DNA of 60,184 nucleotides, taken from contig JAIOZK010000026.1 of the NCBI GenBank assembly GCA_021740625.1, positions 1-60,184 on the forward strand. The letters run 5' to 3'. Under the pieces are notes generated by a model. The model was not told where the DNA came from and ran no database searches. It saw only the letters and a list, made by a program, of their open reading frames with translations. This DNA is from Bacteroidales bacterium (GTDB lineage Bacteria > Bacteroidota > Bacteroidia > Bacteroidales > JAIOZK01). The stretch's first letter is position 1, and each line of letters begins with the position of its first letter. Both the position numbers and the translations under genes were made by a program. Below, piece after piece: positions 27,070-35,415 of this stretch.

Positions 27070-27537
27070 ATGAAAAAAACGTATTATCTCATTATGATTT
27101 TGGGAGTTTTGGTTTCCTGTGGAAATCACAGCAAGCCTGAAAAAGCATTCAACAAATTAAAAAAGCTGGAAGGGCACTGGGAATCGAACAACAACATCAT
27201 TTTCTTCGAAAACTGGAAAATAACAGATGATTCCACACTTTCGGGAAGCGGCTACAGCTTGAAGGACAATGATACGATTTTTTCGGAGGTGTTGACCTTA
27301 ACTTTACGAAATGGAAAGATCACCTACCTGGCGAAAGACCCCGAACAAAACCGGGCAGCGGCCATACCTTTTTTGCTTGAAAAATCTAGAAGGAATAAAT
27401 TCGTTTTTGAGAATCTTGAACATGATTATCCGCAAAGGATCATTTACGAATTTGAAAAAGATACATTGTTAAATATAAGGTTGGAAACGGCGAAGGGGAC
27501 GAAGGGAACGGAGTTCGTGTTAATTAAGAATGAATAA
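27070..27537 (+). CDS. Lipoprotein, DUF6265-like
   Basis: 155 residues. A lipoprotein signal peptide ends in the lipobox LVSC (Cys18). The mature part has LKKLEGHWESNNN-IIFFENW and later FVFENLEHDYPQRIIYEF. This pattern (a W-x-x-x-x followed by ENxxHDxPQRIxY) is typical of DUF6265 proteins, small beta-barrel lipoproteins of unknown function. It probably sits on the periplasmic face of a membrane. Ten bp from pgi, so it may be cotranscribed. Confidence 0.8.
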   Translation: MKKTYYLIMILGVLVSCGNHSKPEKAFNKLKKLEGHWESNNNIIFFENWKITDDSTLSGSGYSLKDNDTIFSEVLTLTLRNGKITYLAKDPEQNRAAAIPFLLEKSRRNKFVFENLEHDYPQRIIYEFEKDTLLNIRLETAKGTKGTEFVLIKNE

Positions 27538-27546
27538 TGAATAGTG

Positions 27547-27658
27547 GGGGGCTGAAGCCCCCTTGTTAGTATTTTGTGGATTGCCGATCCCCACGCTGAA
27601 GCGTGGGGAAATTATGCAGTCTTGATGTGAATATTTAATTACCCCAGGCTTCAGCCCC
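27547..27658. repeat. Cluster of GC-rich hairpins with a GCTgaAGC core
   Basis: GGGGGCTGAAGCCCCC (27547-27562) and CCCCACGCTGAAGCGTGGGG (27589-27608) are compact hairpins sharing the GCT-ga-AGC core. GGCTTCAGCCCC (27647-27658) can pair with the first one instead, giving alternative folds. They fill the spacer between the lipoprotein and nitroreductase genes and resemble dispersed repetitive palindromes. Confidence 0.7.
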
Positions 27659-27680
27659 AAAAATTGAAAATTGATTTTGA

Positions 27681-28232
27681 ATGAAGAACTTTTTAGAACT
27701 CGTAAATGATCGGCAAAGCGTACGTCGCTACACTGACAAGGCCGTGGAAAAGGAAAAACTTGAGTTGTGCCTCGAAGCTGCCCGCCTGGCGCCTTCGGCC
27801 AGCAATTCCCAGCCCTGGCATTTTATCGTAGTGGATGATTCTGAGCTGAAAGATAAAGTTGCCCATCACACCTATGATCCCCTGATCTCTTTTAATAAAT
27901 TTGTCCCGCAGGCCCCGATCCTCGTAGTGATCGTGCTGGAAAAACCCAAAGTGATCACCCAGATTGGAGATGTGATCAAAAAGAAAAAATACCCGGTAAT
28001 AGATATGGGAGTTGTGGCGGAACACTTTTGTCTGCAGGCAGCAGAGCTCGGACTTGGTACCTGCATGTTGGGCTGGTTCAACCAGAAACCCATACAGAAA
28101 TTATTGAATATTCCTGAGAAAAGAGAAATTGGCCTGATCATCACCTTGGGATATCCCCCTGAGGATTACAAGCTAAGAAAAAAGATCAGGAAAGACATCA
28201 ACGAAATCGTAACATACAATACTTACAAATGA
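27681..28232 (+). CDS. Nitroreductase-family flavoprotein
   Basis: 183 residues. N-terminal NDRQSVRRYTDKAV and LAPSASNSQPWHFIVVDD are the FMN phosphate and ring-contact motifs. GLGTCMLGWFN and IGLIITLGYPPED complete the fold. These FMN enzymes reduce nitro compounds, quinones or other small electrophiles with NAD(P)H; the actual substrate is unknown. The peptidase gene starts 13 bp downstream, suggesting one operon. Confidence 0.9.
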   Translation: MKNFLELVNDRQSVRRYTDKAVEKEKLELCLEAARLAPSASNSQPWHFIVVDDSELKDKVAHHTYDPLISFNKFVPQAPILVVIVLEKPKVITQIGDVIKKKKYPVIDMGVVAEHFCLQAAELGLGTCMLGWFNQKPIQKLLNIPEKREIGLIITLGYPPEDYKLRKKIRKDINEIVTYNTYK

Positions 28233-28245
28233 AACAAGAGGAATT

Positions 28246-30306
28246 ATGAGGAATTTATTTTTCGCAACAATGGCGGCACTGCTAATCGTTTTTACAGGCT
28301 GCGAATCTATGCAAAAGGAAAAGAAAATGACAGCAATGGAAGTTAGCCCGATCGATCAAAAAAACATTGGAAATACAGTTGCCGAACTGAAAGACAAATA
28401 CGGAGGCGATCATGCCTTCAGGATTGAAAAAGGTGTGAAACAAACCGCAGAGCTCTGGCGTGAAAAAGATGGAAATGCGGATGTATTCAAGGATTTCTGC
28501 ATGAAGAATTTTATTGCCGGGCAAACCGAACTCGACACTTTGTTTTTCAGGCTGAGCCGGAATTTTGAGGTGATCAACGGCAGCCTGCTCAAGATCACAA
28601 AAGACCTGAAGCGCCAGTTGCATCTGGATATGGGCGAAATTCAAAATATCGACCTGATGTTCGGAAGCTATAATCCCTATGCCCATTTGAATGAGGATTT
28701 TTTCAGTAATAAAATCGCATTTGTCGTAACCCTTAATTTCCCGTATTATACCCTTGACCAAAAAACGGAGAAAGCGGATGAATGGAGTCGAAAGGAATGG
28801 GCTTATGCCCGCATGGGCGGACTTTACACAGCCAGGCCACCGGCGGAACTTCTGCAAAAAGTATCAAATGAATCTACGGCTTCTGATACTTATATATCCG
28901 AATACAACATTTATATGGGAAAGCTGAAGGATGAAGAAGGCCATACATATTTCCCCGATGATCTGAAACTGATCACCCATTGGGGCCTGCGCGATGAACT
29001 GAAATCCAGTTATGCCGAAGAAGACGGCTTGAAAAAGCAAAAGATGATCTACCAGGTGATGAAACGCATCATCGATCAGAGCATCCCGGATAAGGTAATC
29101 AACGCAAAGGATTATTACTGGGATCCTTACAACAATATGATATTTGATGCCGATGGACAGGAAGTGGAGTTTGCCGGTGAACCGGATACACGCTACAACT
29201 ATCTCTTGCAGAATTTTAAGGCCCAGGAAGAGTTGGATGCTTATTATCCCAATTATGCCAACTTCATTCAACGCAAATTTGAAGGAGATTATGAAATTCC
29301 GCAGGAAGATGTGGAAAATCTTTTTAAGGAATTCGTTTCATCTCCAACGGTAAAGAAAGTGGGCGAATTGATCAGCAAACGACTTGGCCGTGAATTGCAG
29401 CCTTTTGATATCTGGTACGACGGTTTCAAAGCCAGGAGTGCCATTTCCGAAGATAAACTCGACCACATCGTGAAAAAGAAATACCCTACACAGCAGGCCT
29501 TTGAGGATGACCTGCCGAATCTGCTGATGAACCTGGGCTGGAAGAAAGACAAAGCAAAAAAAATTGCAGACAAAATCCAGGTGGATCCATCCCGTGGAGC
29601 CGGCCATGCCTGGGGTGCCGAGTCGAGGGAGTTCCCGGCTCACCTCAGAACGCGTGTTGGTGCAGACGGCATGAATTACAAAGGCTACAACATCGCCATG
29701 CATGAATTCGGACACACTGTCGAGCAGACCATTACCCTGCACGATGTGGATTATTATATGCTGCGAGGCGTGCCCAATACTTCCTTTACAGAAGCCCTGG
29801 CTTTTATTTTCCAGAAACGGGATCTGGCCATGCTGGGGCTTACCGAAGAATCTACTGAAAAAGAAGCCATGATGGCCCTGGATAATTTCTGGTCGAGTTA
29901 TGAGATCATGGGGGTTTCGCTGGTGGATATGGAAGTATGGAAATGGATGTATGAAAATCCGGATGCCTCGGCTGCAGAATTAAAACAAGCAGTGATTGTT
30001 ATAGCAAAAGATATTTGGAATCAGTATTATGCTCCGGTTTTTGGAATGAAAGACGAACCCATACTGGCCATATATTCCCATATGATCGACAATCCGCTTT
30101 ATCTTTCGGCTTATCCTATCGGACATCTTATCGATTTTCAACTGGAAAAAGAAATCGCCGGTAAGAACTTTGCCAATGAAGTGACCAGGATCTTCACCCA
30201 GGGAAGACTGATCCCCCAATATTGGATGAGACAGGCAGTCGGGAACAGGATCTCGGGTGAGCCGCTGATTGAGGAGACGGAGAAGGCGCTGAAAGTAGTG
30301 AAGTGA
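28246..30306 (+). CDS. Zinc metallopeptidase lipoprotein, M3-like gluzincin
   Basis: 686 residues. A lipoprotein signal ends in FTGC. The catalytic motif is HEFGH (486-490, in YNIAMHEFGHTVEQ), and the third ligand is probably the Glu of SFTEALAF (516), 25 residues after the motif. This fits the HEXGH-X25-E spacing of M3 oligopeptidases. The long helical N-terminal part fits too, although the overall similarity to classical M3 enzymes is low. It likely degrades peptides in the periplasm or at the cell surface. Thirteen bp behind the nitroreductase gene; followed by a convergent ATPase gene. Confidence 0.8.
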   Translation: MRNLFFATMAALLIVFTGCESMQKEKKMTAMEVSPIDQKNIGNTVAELKDKYGGDHAFRIEKGVKQTAELWREKDGNADVFKDFCMKNFIAGQTELDTLFFRLSRNFEVINGSLLKITKDLKRQLHLDMGEIQNIDLMFGSYNPYAHLNEDFFSNKIAFVVTLNFPYYTLDQKTEKADEWSRKEWAYARMGGLYTARPPAELLQKVSNESTASDTYISEYNIYMGKLKDEEGHTYFPDDLKLITHWGLRDELKSSYAEEDGLKKQKMIYQVMKRIIDQSIPDKVINAKDYYWDPYNNMIFDADGQEVEFAGEPDTRYNYLLQNFKAQEELDAYYPNYANFIQRKFEGDYEIPQEDVENLFKEFVSSPTVKKVGELISKRLGRELQPFDIWYDGFKARSAISEDKLDHIVKKKYPTQQAFEDDLPNLLMNLGWKKDKAKKIADKIQVDPSRGAGHAWGAESREFPAHLRTRVGADGMNYKGYNIAMHEFGHTVEQTITLHDVDYYMLRGVPNTSFTEALAFIFQKRDLAMLGLTEESTEKEAMMALDNFWSSYEIMGVSLVDMEVWKWMYENPDASAAELKQAVIVIAKDIWNQYYAPVFGMKDEPILAIYSHMIDNPLYLSAYPIGHLIDFQLEKEIAGKNFANEVTRIFTQGRLIPQYWMRQAVGNRISGEPLIEETEKALKVVK

Positions 30307-30343
30307 AATTCGCATCGTTTTTCGATAGATTTTTCTCAAAATA

Positions 30344-30361
30344 TGTCGACCGAATTCGCCA
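30344..30361. promoter_or_regulatory. Degenerate copy of the ATPase 2 palindrome at its 3' end
   Basis: TGTCGACCGAATTCGCCA matches the perfect upstream site TGTCGAATATATTCGACA at 13 of 18 positions, including both outer TGTCGA/TCG-x-CA parts. It lies 22 bp beyond the stop codon of the ATPase at 30384. It may be a third binding site, or chance. Confidence 0.35.
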
Positions 30362-30383
30362 AATATTTGATCTTATAGGTTTT

Positions 30384-31574
30384 TTAATATAGAAACCCAA
30401 ATAACCATAGAGGTACCTTATTCAAAGTACCCGTTTCTATATTATCTGCGGCTATCAGATAATTTTGAAGATGTTGAACCTGTTTTGATTTTTTGCTTTT
30501 TCCTCCTACCTCAATTGTTAAATCCTCAACTAAAAAATCACCTCTATCCGGAGCAAACACCTGTAATCCTGCACTCAATAGTTGGTTCAGAACAAAAGTT
30601 TCCCTGATATTTCCATGATCAGGGGAAGCTTTTAATGCAAATGAAAAGTTGGTATTTTCGAGAAATACTTTTTCGGGTTTTTGTAATGTAGAAATTCCTT
30701 TACCCTGTTGATTCAGGATGTTAATCAATCTTGCTTTTGCAAGCTGATTGATATATTGATAAATACTGTCGCGGCTTAAATTTAATTTGCGGGACAGTGC
30801 AGCAATATTGGGCTTAAAAGGGGCTGATTCTGCTATTACACCCATCAGCTTCTTAAGTTTGACGGATGTACCAGAGTTAAAAGACTGAATATAGGCAAGA
30901 TCGCTATCAACAACAGTATTTATTATTTGCTCCAGTTTGATCTGATAGCTGTTTTCACCTTCAAGGAAAAAGGGCAAATAGCCCGATTTCAAATATTTGT
31001 TGAACAGGGGTATCGGTTTTATTTTTCGAATAATTTCAATGCTTAAATCACGGTGATCTTTTTTTATTTTATCCAGAGTAAGGGGTTCAAATTTATGGCT
31101 TTCAGAAAAATAAAGATATTCTCTAAAAGATAAACCGGGAAGCAAATAACTTATCAGCCTCCTACTCAGATCTGCTTCACCTCTGTATAGATCAAGAGCT
31201 GAAGAAGCAGAAAAAATGATCTTCATCCTGGGTAGGCCATCATAAATATTTTTTAATTCGGTCGACCATCCCTTGTATTTATGCACCTCATCAATGAAAA
31301 GAATGTTCCCGCCCTGTTTGCTCCATTCAAAGGCGGTTTCAAGCAAGGAATTTTTGTAAAACCAGGTATGATCTGCCGTGACATACAAAGCATTGTTGGG
31401 GTGGTTGAGATCAAACTTTAAATGCTGCAGCATTAAAGTTGTTTTACCTGCTCCACGAGGTCCTTTGATGGCGATCATACGCTCATTCCAATTGATATTG
31501 TCGAGCAGAAAACGCCGCCGGTCATTGCTAATGCTTTGCAGTAGATTGTCCTGAAATTCAAATAGTATTTCCAT
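30384..31574 (-). CDS. AAA ATPase with winged-helix and DUF4143 domain (copy 2)
   Basis: 396 residues from ATG 31574 (the upstream ATG at 31631 is within the palindromes and is not preferred). Same architecture as copy 1: Walker A GPRGAGKT (38-45), Walker B ILFIDEV (91-97), sensor FSASS, helix-turn-helix LSRKLNLSRDSIYQYINQL. The DUF4143 end has GDF then IEVGGK and closes with the same NKVPLWLFGFLY. The two proteins are clearly paralogous but differ at the predicted recognition helix (TRNTIVTY against SRDSIYQY), in parallel with their different upstream palindromes. Role unknown. Confidence 0.88.
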   Translation of the reverse strand: MEILFEFQDNLLQSISNDRRRFLLDNINWNERMIAIKGPRGAGKTTLMLQHLKFDLNHPNNALYVTADHTWFYKNSLLETAFEWSKQGGNILFIDEVHKYKGWSTELKNIYDGLPRMKIIFSASSALDLYRGEADLSRRLISYLLPGLSFREYLYFSESHKFEPLTLDKIKKDHRDLSIEIIRKIKPIPLFNKYLKSGYLPFFLEGENSYQIKLEQIINTVVDSDLAYIQSFNSGTSVKLKKLMGVIAESAPFKPNIAALSRKLNLSRDSIYQYINQLAKARLINILNQQGKGISTLQKPEKVFLENTNFSFALKASPDHGNIRETFVLNQLLSAGLQVFAPDRGDFLVEDLTIEVGGKSKKSKQVQHLQNYLIAADNIETGTLNKVPLWLFGFLY

Positions 31575-31579
31575 AATTA

Positions 31580-31630
31580 TGTCGAATATATTCGACAAAT
31601 GTAGTAATAAAATGTCGAATACGATCGACA
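31580..31630. promoter_or_regulatory. Two TGTCGA...TCGACA palindromes before ATPase 2
   Basis: The proximal site TGTCGAATATATTCGACA (31580-31597) is a perfect 18-bp palindrome ending 5 bp from the ATG. The distal site TGTCGAATACGATCGACA (31613-31630) keeps both 6-bp arms. Centres are 33 bp apart. The sequence is unrelated to the sites before ATPase 1, but the layout is the same. Probable operators for autoregulation. Confidence 0.75.
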
Positions 31631-31661
31631 AAATAACAATTCCTTGAATTAGATTGCAGGA

Positions 31662-32000
31662 TCATTCAACAGGATAAGCCTTCAGACCAGCCTTCATAGC
31701 GCCTTCGATGGTGCCATCGAGTTGTCCCACGCCCGGGAAATAATCTTCCTCCGGGTCATACTGCTCAATGCTCCATTTAAAAATGGCAAAATCCCAGTTA
31801 TTCATTTTTCCCTTGTAGGTTAACCTTGCCACCGGAGAAACATCAAAAAACTCCTTTCTTTTCAGGTAAAGGAATTTTCCTTTGAATTCTGCTATATACT
31901 CAACTTCATCTTTCAGGTGAGCTAAATGCTTATTGTTGAATTGGTCGATTCTTTGTAAGACTTCTTCTTTAATTTTCTGAGGAATTGATGGTCTTTTCAT
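31662..32000 (-). CDS. Conserved hypothetical protein
   Basis: 112 residues, no signal peptide or membrane helix. It has a Lys-rich helical N-terminus (PQKIKEEVLQRIDQFN), then a compact sheet region (VEYIAEFKGKFLYLKR, ARLTYKGKMNNWDFAIFKWS) and a PEEDYFPGVGQLDGTIEGA end. It resembles small uncharacterised Bacteroidota proteins, but I cannot name a domain. It lies 87 bp upstream of the ATPase 2 start on the same strand, so the palindromes sit between the two genes. Confidence 0.75.
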   Translation of the reverse strand: MKRPSIPQKIKEEVLQRIDQFNNKHLAHLKDEVEYIAEFKGKFLYLKRKEFFDVSPVARLTYKGKMNNWDFAIFKWSIEQYDPEEDYFPGVGQLDGTIEGAMKAGLKAYPVE

Positions 32001-32140
32001 TTCAGATGTCAGGATTTATCAATGCAAAAATAGTTGTTTACTCAATAAACCCAAAACATGGATAAACCATTTGCTATCACTGTTTCGGTCATTCGAAATT
32101 TTAATTTGGTGCTTATTTGAGTTTTGTGAGTTGGTGTTTG

Positions 32141-32797
32141 TTATTTCTCGCACGCTTCTTCTCCACACCCACAACTCAGCGTCTCACTGCTGGCTTTATC
32201 AAAAGCTTCGCGCCCTTCACTGAAGGCAAACCAGGCAATGGCCAGGGAACCGATCACATCGATATATCCGATCCTGAAAATTTCATACAATCCGCTTGAG
32301 GCAAGCAAAATAATGCTGAGGTAAAAGCAGGTTTTGGTGCAATTGGCATCGGCAATGATGGCATCGGAGTTGAGTTTACGGCCGATCTTCTTTTTGTAAT
32401 ACATCAAAAACCACATGGTGGCAATGCTGATGGAGGAGATGATCACACCTACGATAGTGGTTTCGGGTTTGCTGCCCTGTATCACGTTCATCGAGGCACC
32501 AAAAACAAGTCCTGCTGTTAGCAGGTAAAAAGCAAAACCGGTGATACGAAGGGCGGTCCTTTCAAATTTGTCCCTGGAAGCCGGATCATTACCAATTCGT
32601 TTCATCCTGATAACCATGTGCAGAATACCGATACCGGATATCACTTCAACAAAGCTGTCCACGCCAAAACCCAGCAATGCAAGAGTTTCGTCATCCAGCC
32701 CGAAATATATGGAAATAAGTCCCTCTGCAAGGTTATAAATAATGGTAACCAGGCTGAGAACCAGCGCAATGTTTATCAGTTTCTTTTGATCACTCAT
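32141..32797 (-). CDS. Cation diffusion facilitator-like transporter (membrane domain only)
   Basis: 218 residues with five or six membrane helices. GFGVDSFVEVISG and SDAIIADANCTKTC lie where CDF proteins have their metal-site motifs (HxxxD in TM2 and TM5), though with D/E and N/C in place of the usual His. It lacks the C-terminal cytoplasmic domain of classical CDF pumps. Instead it ends in a Cys-rich tail (CGCGEEACEK) that could bind metal. Probable divalent or soft-metal transporter in the inner membrane. Located at the downstream end of the metal-resistance island with its own -7 box. Confidence 0.8.
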   Translation of the reverse strand: MSDQKKLINIALVLSLVTIIYNLAEGLISIYFGLDDETLALLGFGVDSFVEVISGIGILHMVIRMKRIGNDPASRDKFERTALRITGFAFYLLTAGLVFGASMNVIQGSKPETTIVGVIISSISIATMWFLMYYKKKIGRKLNSDAIIADANCTKTCFYLSIILLASSGLYEIFRIGYIDVIGSLAIAWFAFSEGREAFDKASSETLSCGCGEEACEK

Positions 32798-32802
32798 ATT
32801 TA

Positions 32803-32810
32803 CAAATATA
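32803..32810 (-). promoter_or_regulatory. Candidate -7 box for the CDF-like gene
   Basis: On the minus strand TATATTTG, a perfect TAnnTTTG, ends 5 bp before the ATG at 32797. The leader would be extremely short, so transcription may be leaderless or start elsewhere. Confidence 0.45.
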
Positions 32811-32934
32811 CGTTTTTGTATTTGAACCTTCCTTCAGGTTCATTTTGGCAGACAAGAAGGAATGGTTTGATACCGTTTATTGCCGGAATACCCTTAAGTT
32901 TGATAGTTTGTTGGGAATAATTTCTGATTTTGTT

Positions 32935-34122
32935 TTATGTCAGCAGATTTGCCTTCAATCTGAGAAGAATTACAAAAGCATTCTCATATTGCCCGGAGGG
33001 ATTGATGATGTATTGAAAATCGGGTTGAAGGTTGATCCAATTGAGCAGAGAAAAGCTGGAAGTAAGTTCCACCACTGTCTCAAATCCTTTTACCTCCCGG
33101 TAGGCACCTTCTTCTATTGTATTGAGTTTTACGCATCCCAGGGCTAACCCTACCTGCTCCAGAAGGATCTGAGATGAAAATCCTTTCAGGGATATTCCCC
33201 CACCATAATAGGCAGAGGCAAAGTTTTTCTTTTCCGGTGTAATTCCCAATTGAACAAAAGCATTCAGATTTTTCCCTGAAGGTGCACGCAGGAGGGTCTG
33301 ATCACCTACAAAATAAAAACCGTGGTTTTTTTGATCAGGGCATCTTGCTGCATGATCTCCGTTCTCGTGCGGTTCACAATCCTTTATAAAAGCTCCGATC
33401 TTATATTCTCCTGTAGTTTCATCTCCGGCAATAATGCGATAGCATAACTCTGTCAGGCCAAGATAGCCATGCTGGTATAAATGATTTTTGAGTCTGAAGC
33501 TTTCTTCCTGTGCAAAATGATGATTCAGATTATACAATGCCACAGAAATGTCGAATTTTTCCCGGGAATAGCTTAGGTATCCTCCCAGTGTGGTCACCGG
33601 GAAAATGGATACAGGCATGTTGATGCTAACGGTCGGTGCAATTCCGAAGGAACTGTTTATGAAATCACCGGCATGCTTGCTGAACATGAAATCCGCATTC
33701 ATATCATGCAAGCCGGCCGAAATGATAAAATCTCCCAACTTTTGCTTGATATACAATTCATAAATGAAGCGGGACGAGCGACCTTCGATGTTGGATGCAA
33801 TTTGAATGTCGCCGATGAGATTTTCAGAGGGGGAATCTCCTGCAGTTTTCAAAAGATGGCCGTGAAAGCTGGTATTTTTAAACACTCCCTGACGGGGATT
33901 ATAATCCAGGCTGAAACTTGCCAGCGCTAGAAATTGACTTCCTTTTTTGATTCCTCCGGAGAGATTATTAACCACATCCAGAATTATATTCGCCTGGTAA
34001 TCAAATTCTTCAGAAGCTGTCTTTTTATGATTTTGTGCATACGAAGCAAAAGACAGCAGCAGCAATTGTAGCAAAAATATTTTCCTTGTCAATCTTGTCA
34101 GTCTTTTCGGTTCTGTCAGCAA
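32935..34122 (-). CDS. OprB-like carbohydrate-selective porin family protein
   Basis: About 395 residues from a TTG at 34122; a second TTG at 34092 gives a more compact signal peptide (TRKIFLLQLLLLSFASYAQ). There is no ATG. The mature part alternates beta strands (LALASFSLDYNPRQG, LYIKQKLGDFIISAGLHD, GYLSYSREKFDISVALYN, FVQLGI) and ends with LQPDFQYIINPSGQYEN and a final aromatic-poor strand, as in the OprB porin family. It should form an outer-membrane beta-barrel. In a metal island it might handle metal chelates rather than sugars; that is inference. The terminator at 34147 separates it from the HMA gene. Confidence 0.8.
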   Translation of the reverse strand: MLTEPKRLTRLTRKIFLLQLLLLSFASYAQNHKKTASEEFDYQANIILDVVNNLSGGIKKGSQFLALASFSLDYNPRQGVFKNTSFHGHLLKTAGDSPSENLIGDIQIASNIEGRSSRFIYELYIKQKLGDFIISAGLHDMNADFMFSKHAGDFINSSFGIAPTVSINMPVSIFPVTTLGGYLSYSREKFDISVALYNLNHHFAQEESFRLKNHLYQHGYLGLTELCYRIIAGDETTGEYKIGAFIKDCEPHENGDHAARCPDQKNHGFYFVGDQTLLRAPSGKNLNAFVQLGITPEKKNFASAYYGGGISLKGFSSQILLEQVGLALGCVKLNTIEEGAYREVKGFETVVELTSSFSLLNWINLQPDFQYIINPSGQYENAFVILLRLKANLLT

Positions 34123-34146
34123 AACTAATCAGTGCCTTAAAACGAA

Positions 34147-34170
34147 AAAATCCCAATAATTTGGGATTTT
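34147..34170 (-). terminator. Intrinsic terminator after the HMA gene
   Basis: AAAATCCCAA (34147-34156) and TTGGGATTTT (34161-34170) form a perfect stem. On the minus strand the stem ends in a run of T. It lies about 30 bp downstream of the HMA gene stop at 34201. Confidence 0.7.
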
Positions 34171-34200
34171 AAAGAATAGAATGTATGGTCGTATTTTCAA

Positions 34201-34473
34201 CTAATTGTTCATCCTTCCGATGGCACAGCTCACATAAGATTTCACTTTTGCACTCGTGCCTCCTTTCCCCTGCTCTGGATAACCGAGCCGCTTGAGTTTT
34301 CTGGTGAACCCTTTCAGCAAGTCGTCATTGCCTTCATGATCAATGATGACCGCACCTCTTTCAACTTCCACGCGAACATCTTTCACATGTTCAAATTTTT
34401 TCATTTCGCGTTGTATGGTGTTGGCGCAACCATGGCATTTTATGTTGTCTACGAATAATTCAATGGTTTTCAT
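34201..34473 (-). CDS. Heavy-metal-associated (HMA) domain protein, cytoplasmic
   Basis: 90 residues with a single HMA ferredoxin-like fold. The metal site is the CHGC of DNIKCHGCANTI (Cys13 and Cys16), with a second half LKRLGYPE. No signal peptide, so it is a likely cytoplasmic metallochaperone that binds Cu(I) or similar ions. It extends about 20 residues past the fold with a further Cys. Lies in the island between the periplasmic HMA gene and the porin gene. Confidence 0.88.
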   Translation of the reverse strand: MKTIELFVDNIKCHGCANTIQREMKKFEHVKDVRVEVERGAVIIDHEGNDDLLKGFTRKLKRLGYPEQGKGGTSAKVKSYVSCAIGRMNN

Positions 34474-34897
34474 AATTCAGTATTTAAGTAGTTATATAAG
34501 TCAATAAAACAACGTAAGTCTGTGTGTTTTTTGTATACAGATGATTTGTTCGTTTGAGATTTAACTTTGCCAAACATGTCAGGTTTGGTCAGTTTCGGAG
34601 CCACACTTTGTTTTCTTAATTACATAAACCAACACCTCCGAAGTTGTCATGGCTGCCCCGTTTCAATTTTCTACAATGAACTACCCCGCCGCAGAGCAGC
34701 GGAGTATCAAAAGAAAAAACTTGTCCGCCTACTCACGGATTAAATAAAGCGCTCCGTGCTTCCTACGCTTGCATGTGAACCGATCTGTTGAAAAACTGTA
34801 TGATCAAAGAAAACAACGACTTACGATCGAACGGATTACTTTCCCACAGCACATCCATACATTCATACACCATACATCCGTCCCTTCATTAACGCCA
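34474..34897. other. Non-coding spacer with hairpins
   Basis: No gene seen in about 420 bp. It contains CCAAAC/GTTTGG arms at 34570-34588, a plus-strand TAACTTTG box (34562-34569) with no gene behind it, and a hairpin TACCCCGC ... GCGGAGTA (34682-34706). The stretch from about 34670 to 34790 looks like a degenerate dispersed repeat. It probably includes the minus-strand promoter of the HMA gene at 34473. Confidence 0.5.
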
Positions 34898-35281
34898 TCA
34901 ATGATGGTGGCCCTCGTGACCACCATTCATATCGTGCTGCGATTTACGATCGTACTTGCAGCATCCCGGCAGCCCTTCATAAACCTTATCTTCGGCTTCA
35001 ACTTTTTCTGTATCGTGACCAACTTTGGCGATTGCTTTATGAACGTCCATCAGCATTACTTCATTTTCATCATATTTCACCAACATCATCTTGGTTTTTT
35101 TATCCCAGTCGGCTGATTCTACTCCATAAAGATCCCTGGCAGCCTTTTCAATACGAGATTCACACATACCGCAGTTGCCATATACTTTGAATTCTTCTTT
35201 TTTAATTTCTGATTGTGCCTGCAGGCTTCCGAAGCCCAGCAGCACGATTGCGAATGTTACTATTGATTTCATCATTTTCAT
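34898..35281 (-). CDS. Exported HMA-domain protein with His-rich tail
   Basis: 127 residues. The signal peptide (VTFAIVLLGFGSLQAQ) targets it to the periplasm. The HMA motif is YGNCGMCESRIEKAA (Cys37, Cys40), and the fold ends AIAKVGHDTEKV. The tail has GCCKYDRK and ends GGHEGHHH, extra soft-metal ligands. Likely a periplasmic copper or silver binding chaperone serving the efflux system encoded upstream (cusB-like at 35416). A paralogue with the same layout is at 43045-43419. Confidence 0.88.
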   Translation of the reverse strand: MKMMKSIVTFAIVLLGFGSLQAQSEIKKEEFKVYGNCGMCESRIEKAARDLYGVESADWDKKTKMMLVKYDENEVMLMDVHKAIAKVGHDTEKVEAEDKVYEGLPGCCKYDRKSQHDMNGGHEGHHH

Positions 35282-35316
35282 ATTTGTAGTTTTACAAGGT
35301 TTAACATTGTTTTTTT

Positions 35317-35412
35317 AACCGCAAAGCCGCAAAGTTTTGAATTAGTGAGATCGCAAAGATTAATTACATAAATACTTGCGATCTTTGCTTTTCTTGGCGT
35401 TCCTTGCGGTTC
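35317..35412. repeat. Dispersed inverted repeat of the AACCGCAAAG type
   Basis: AACCGCAAAG at 35317-35326 faces CTTGCGGTT at 35404-35412, and GATCGCAAAGAT pairs with GCGATCTTTGC inside. The same kind of sequence occurs at about 24037-24300, so it appears to be a dispersed intergenic repeat. Confidence 0.65.
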
Positions 35413-35415
35413 ATA

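Noticed and set aside
32845-33147. Plus-strand open frame beginning MADKKEWFDT
   Set aside because: The first residues recall a methyltransferase start, but most of the frame is antisense to the porin gene and shows no further motif.
34562-34569. Plus-strand TAACTTTG promoter-like box
   Set aside because: No plus-strand gene follows, and spacing to any TTTG is wrong; probably chance in A+T-rich DNA.
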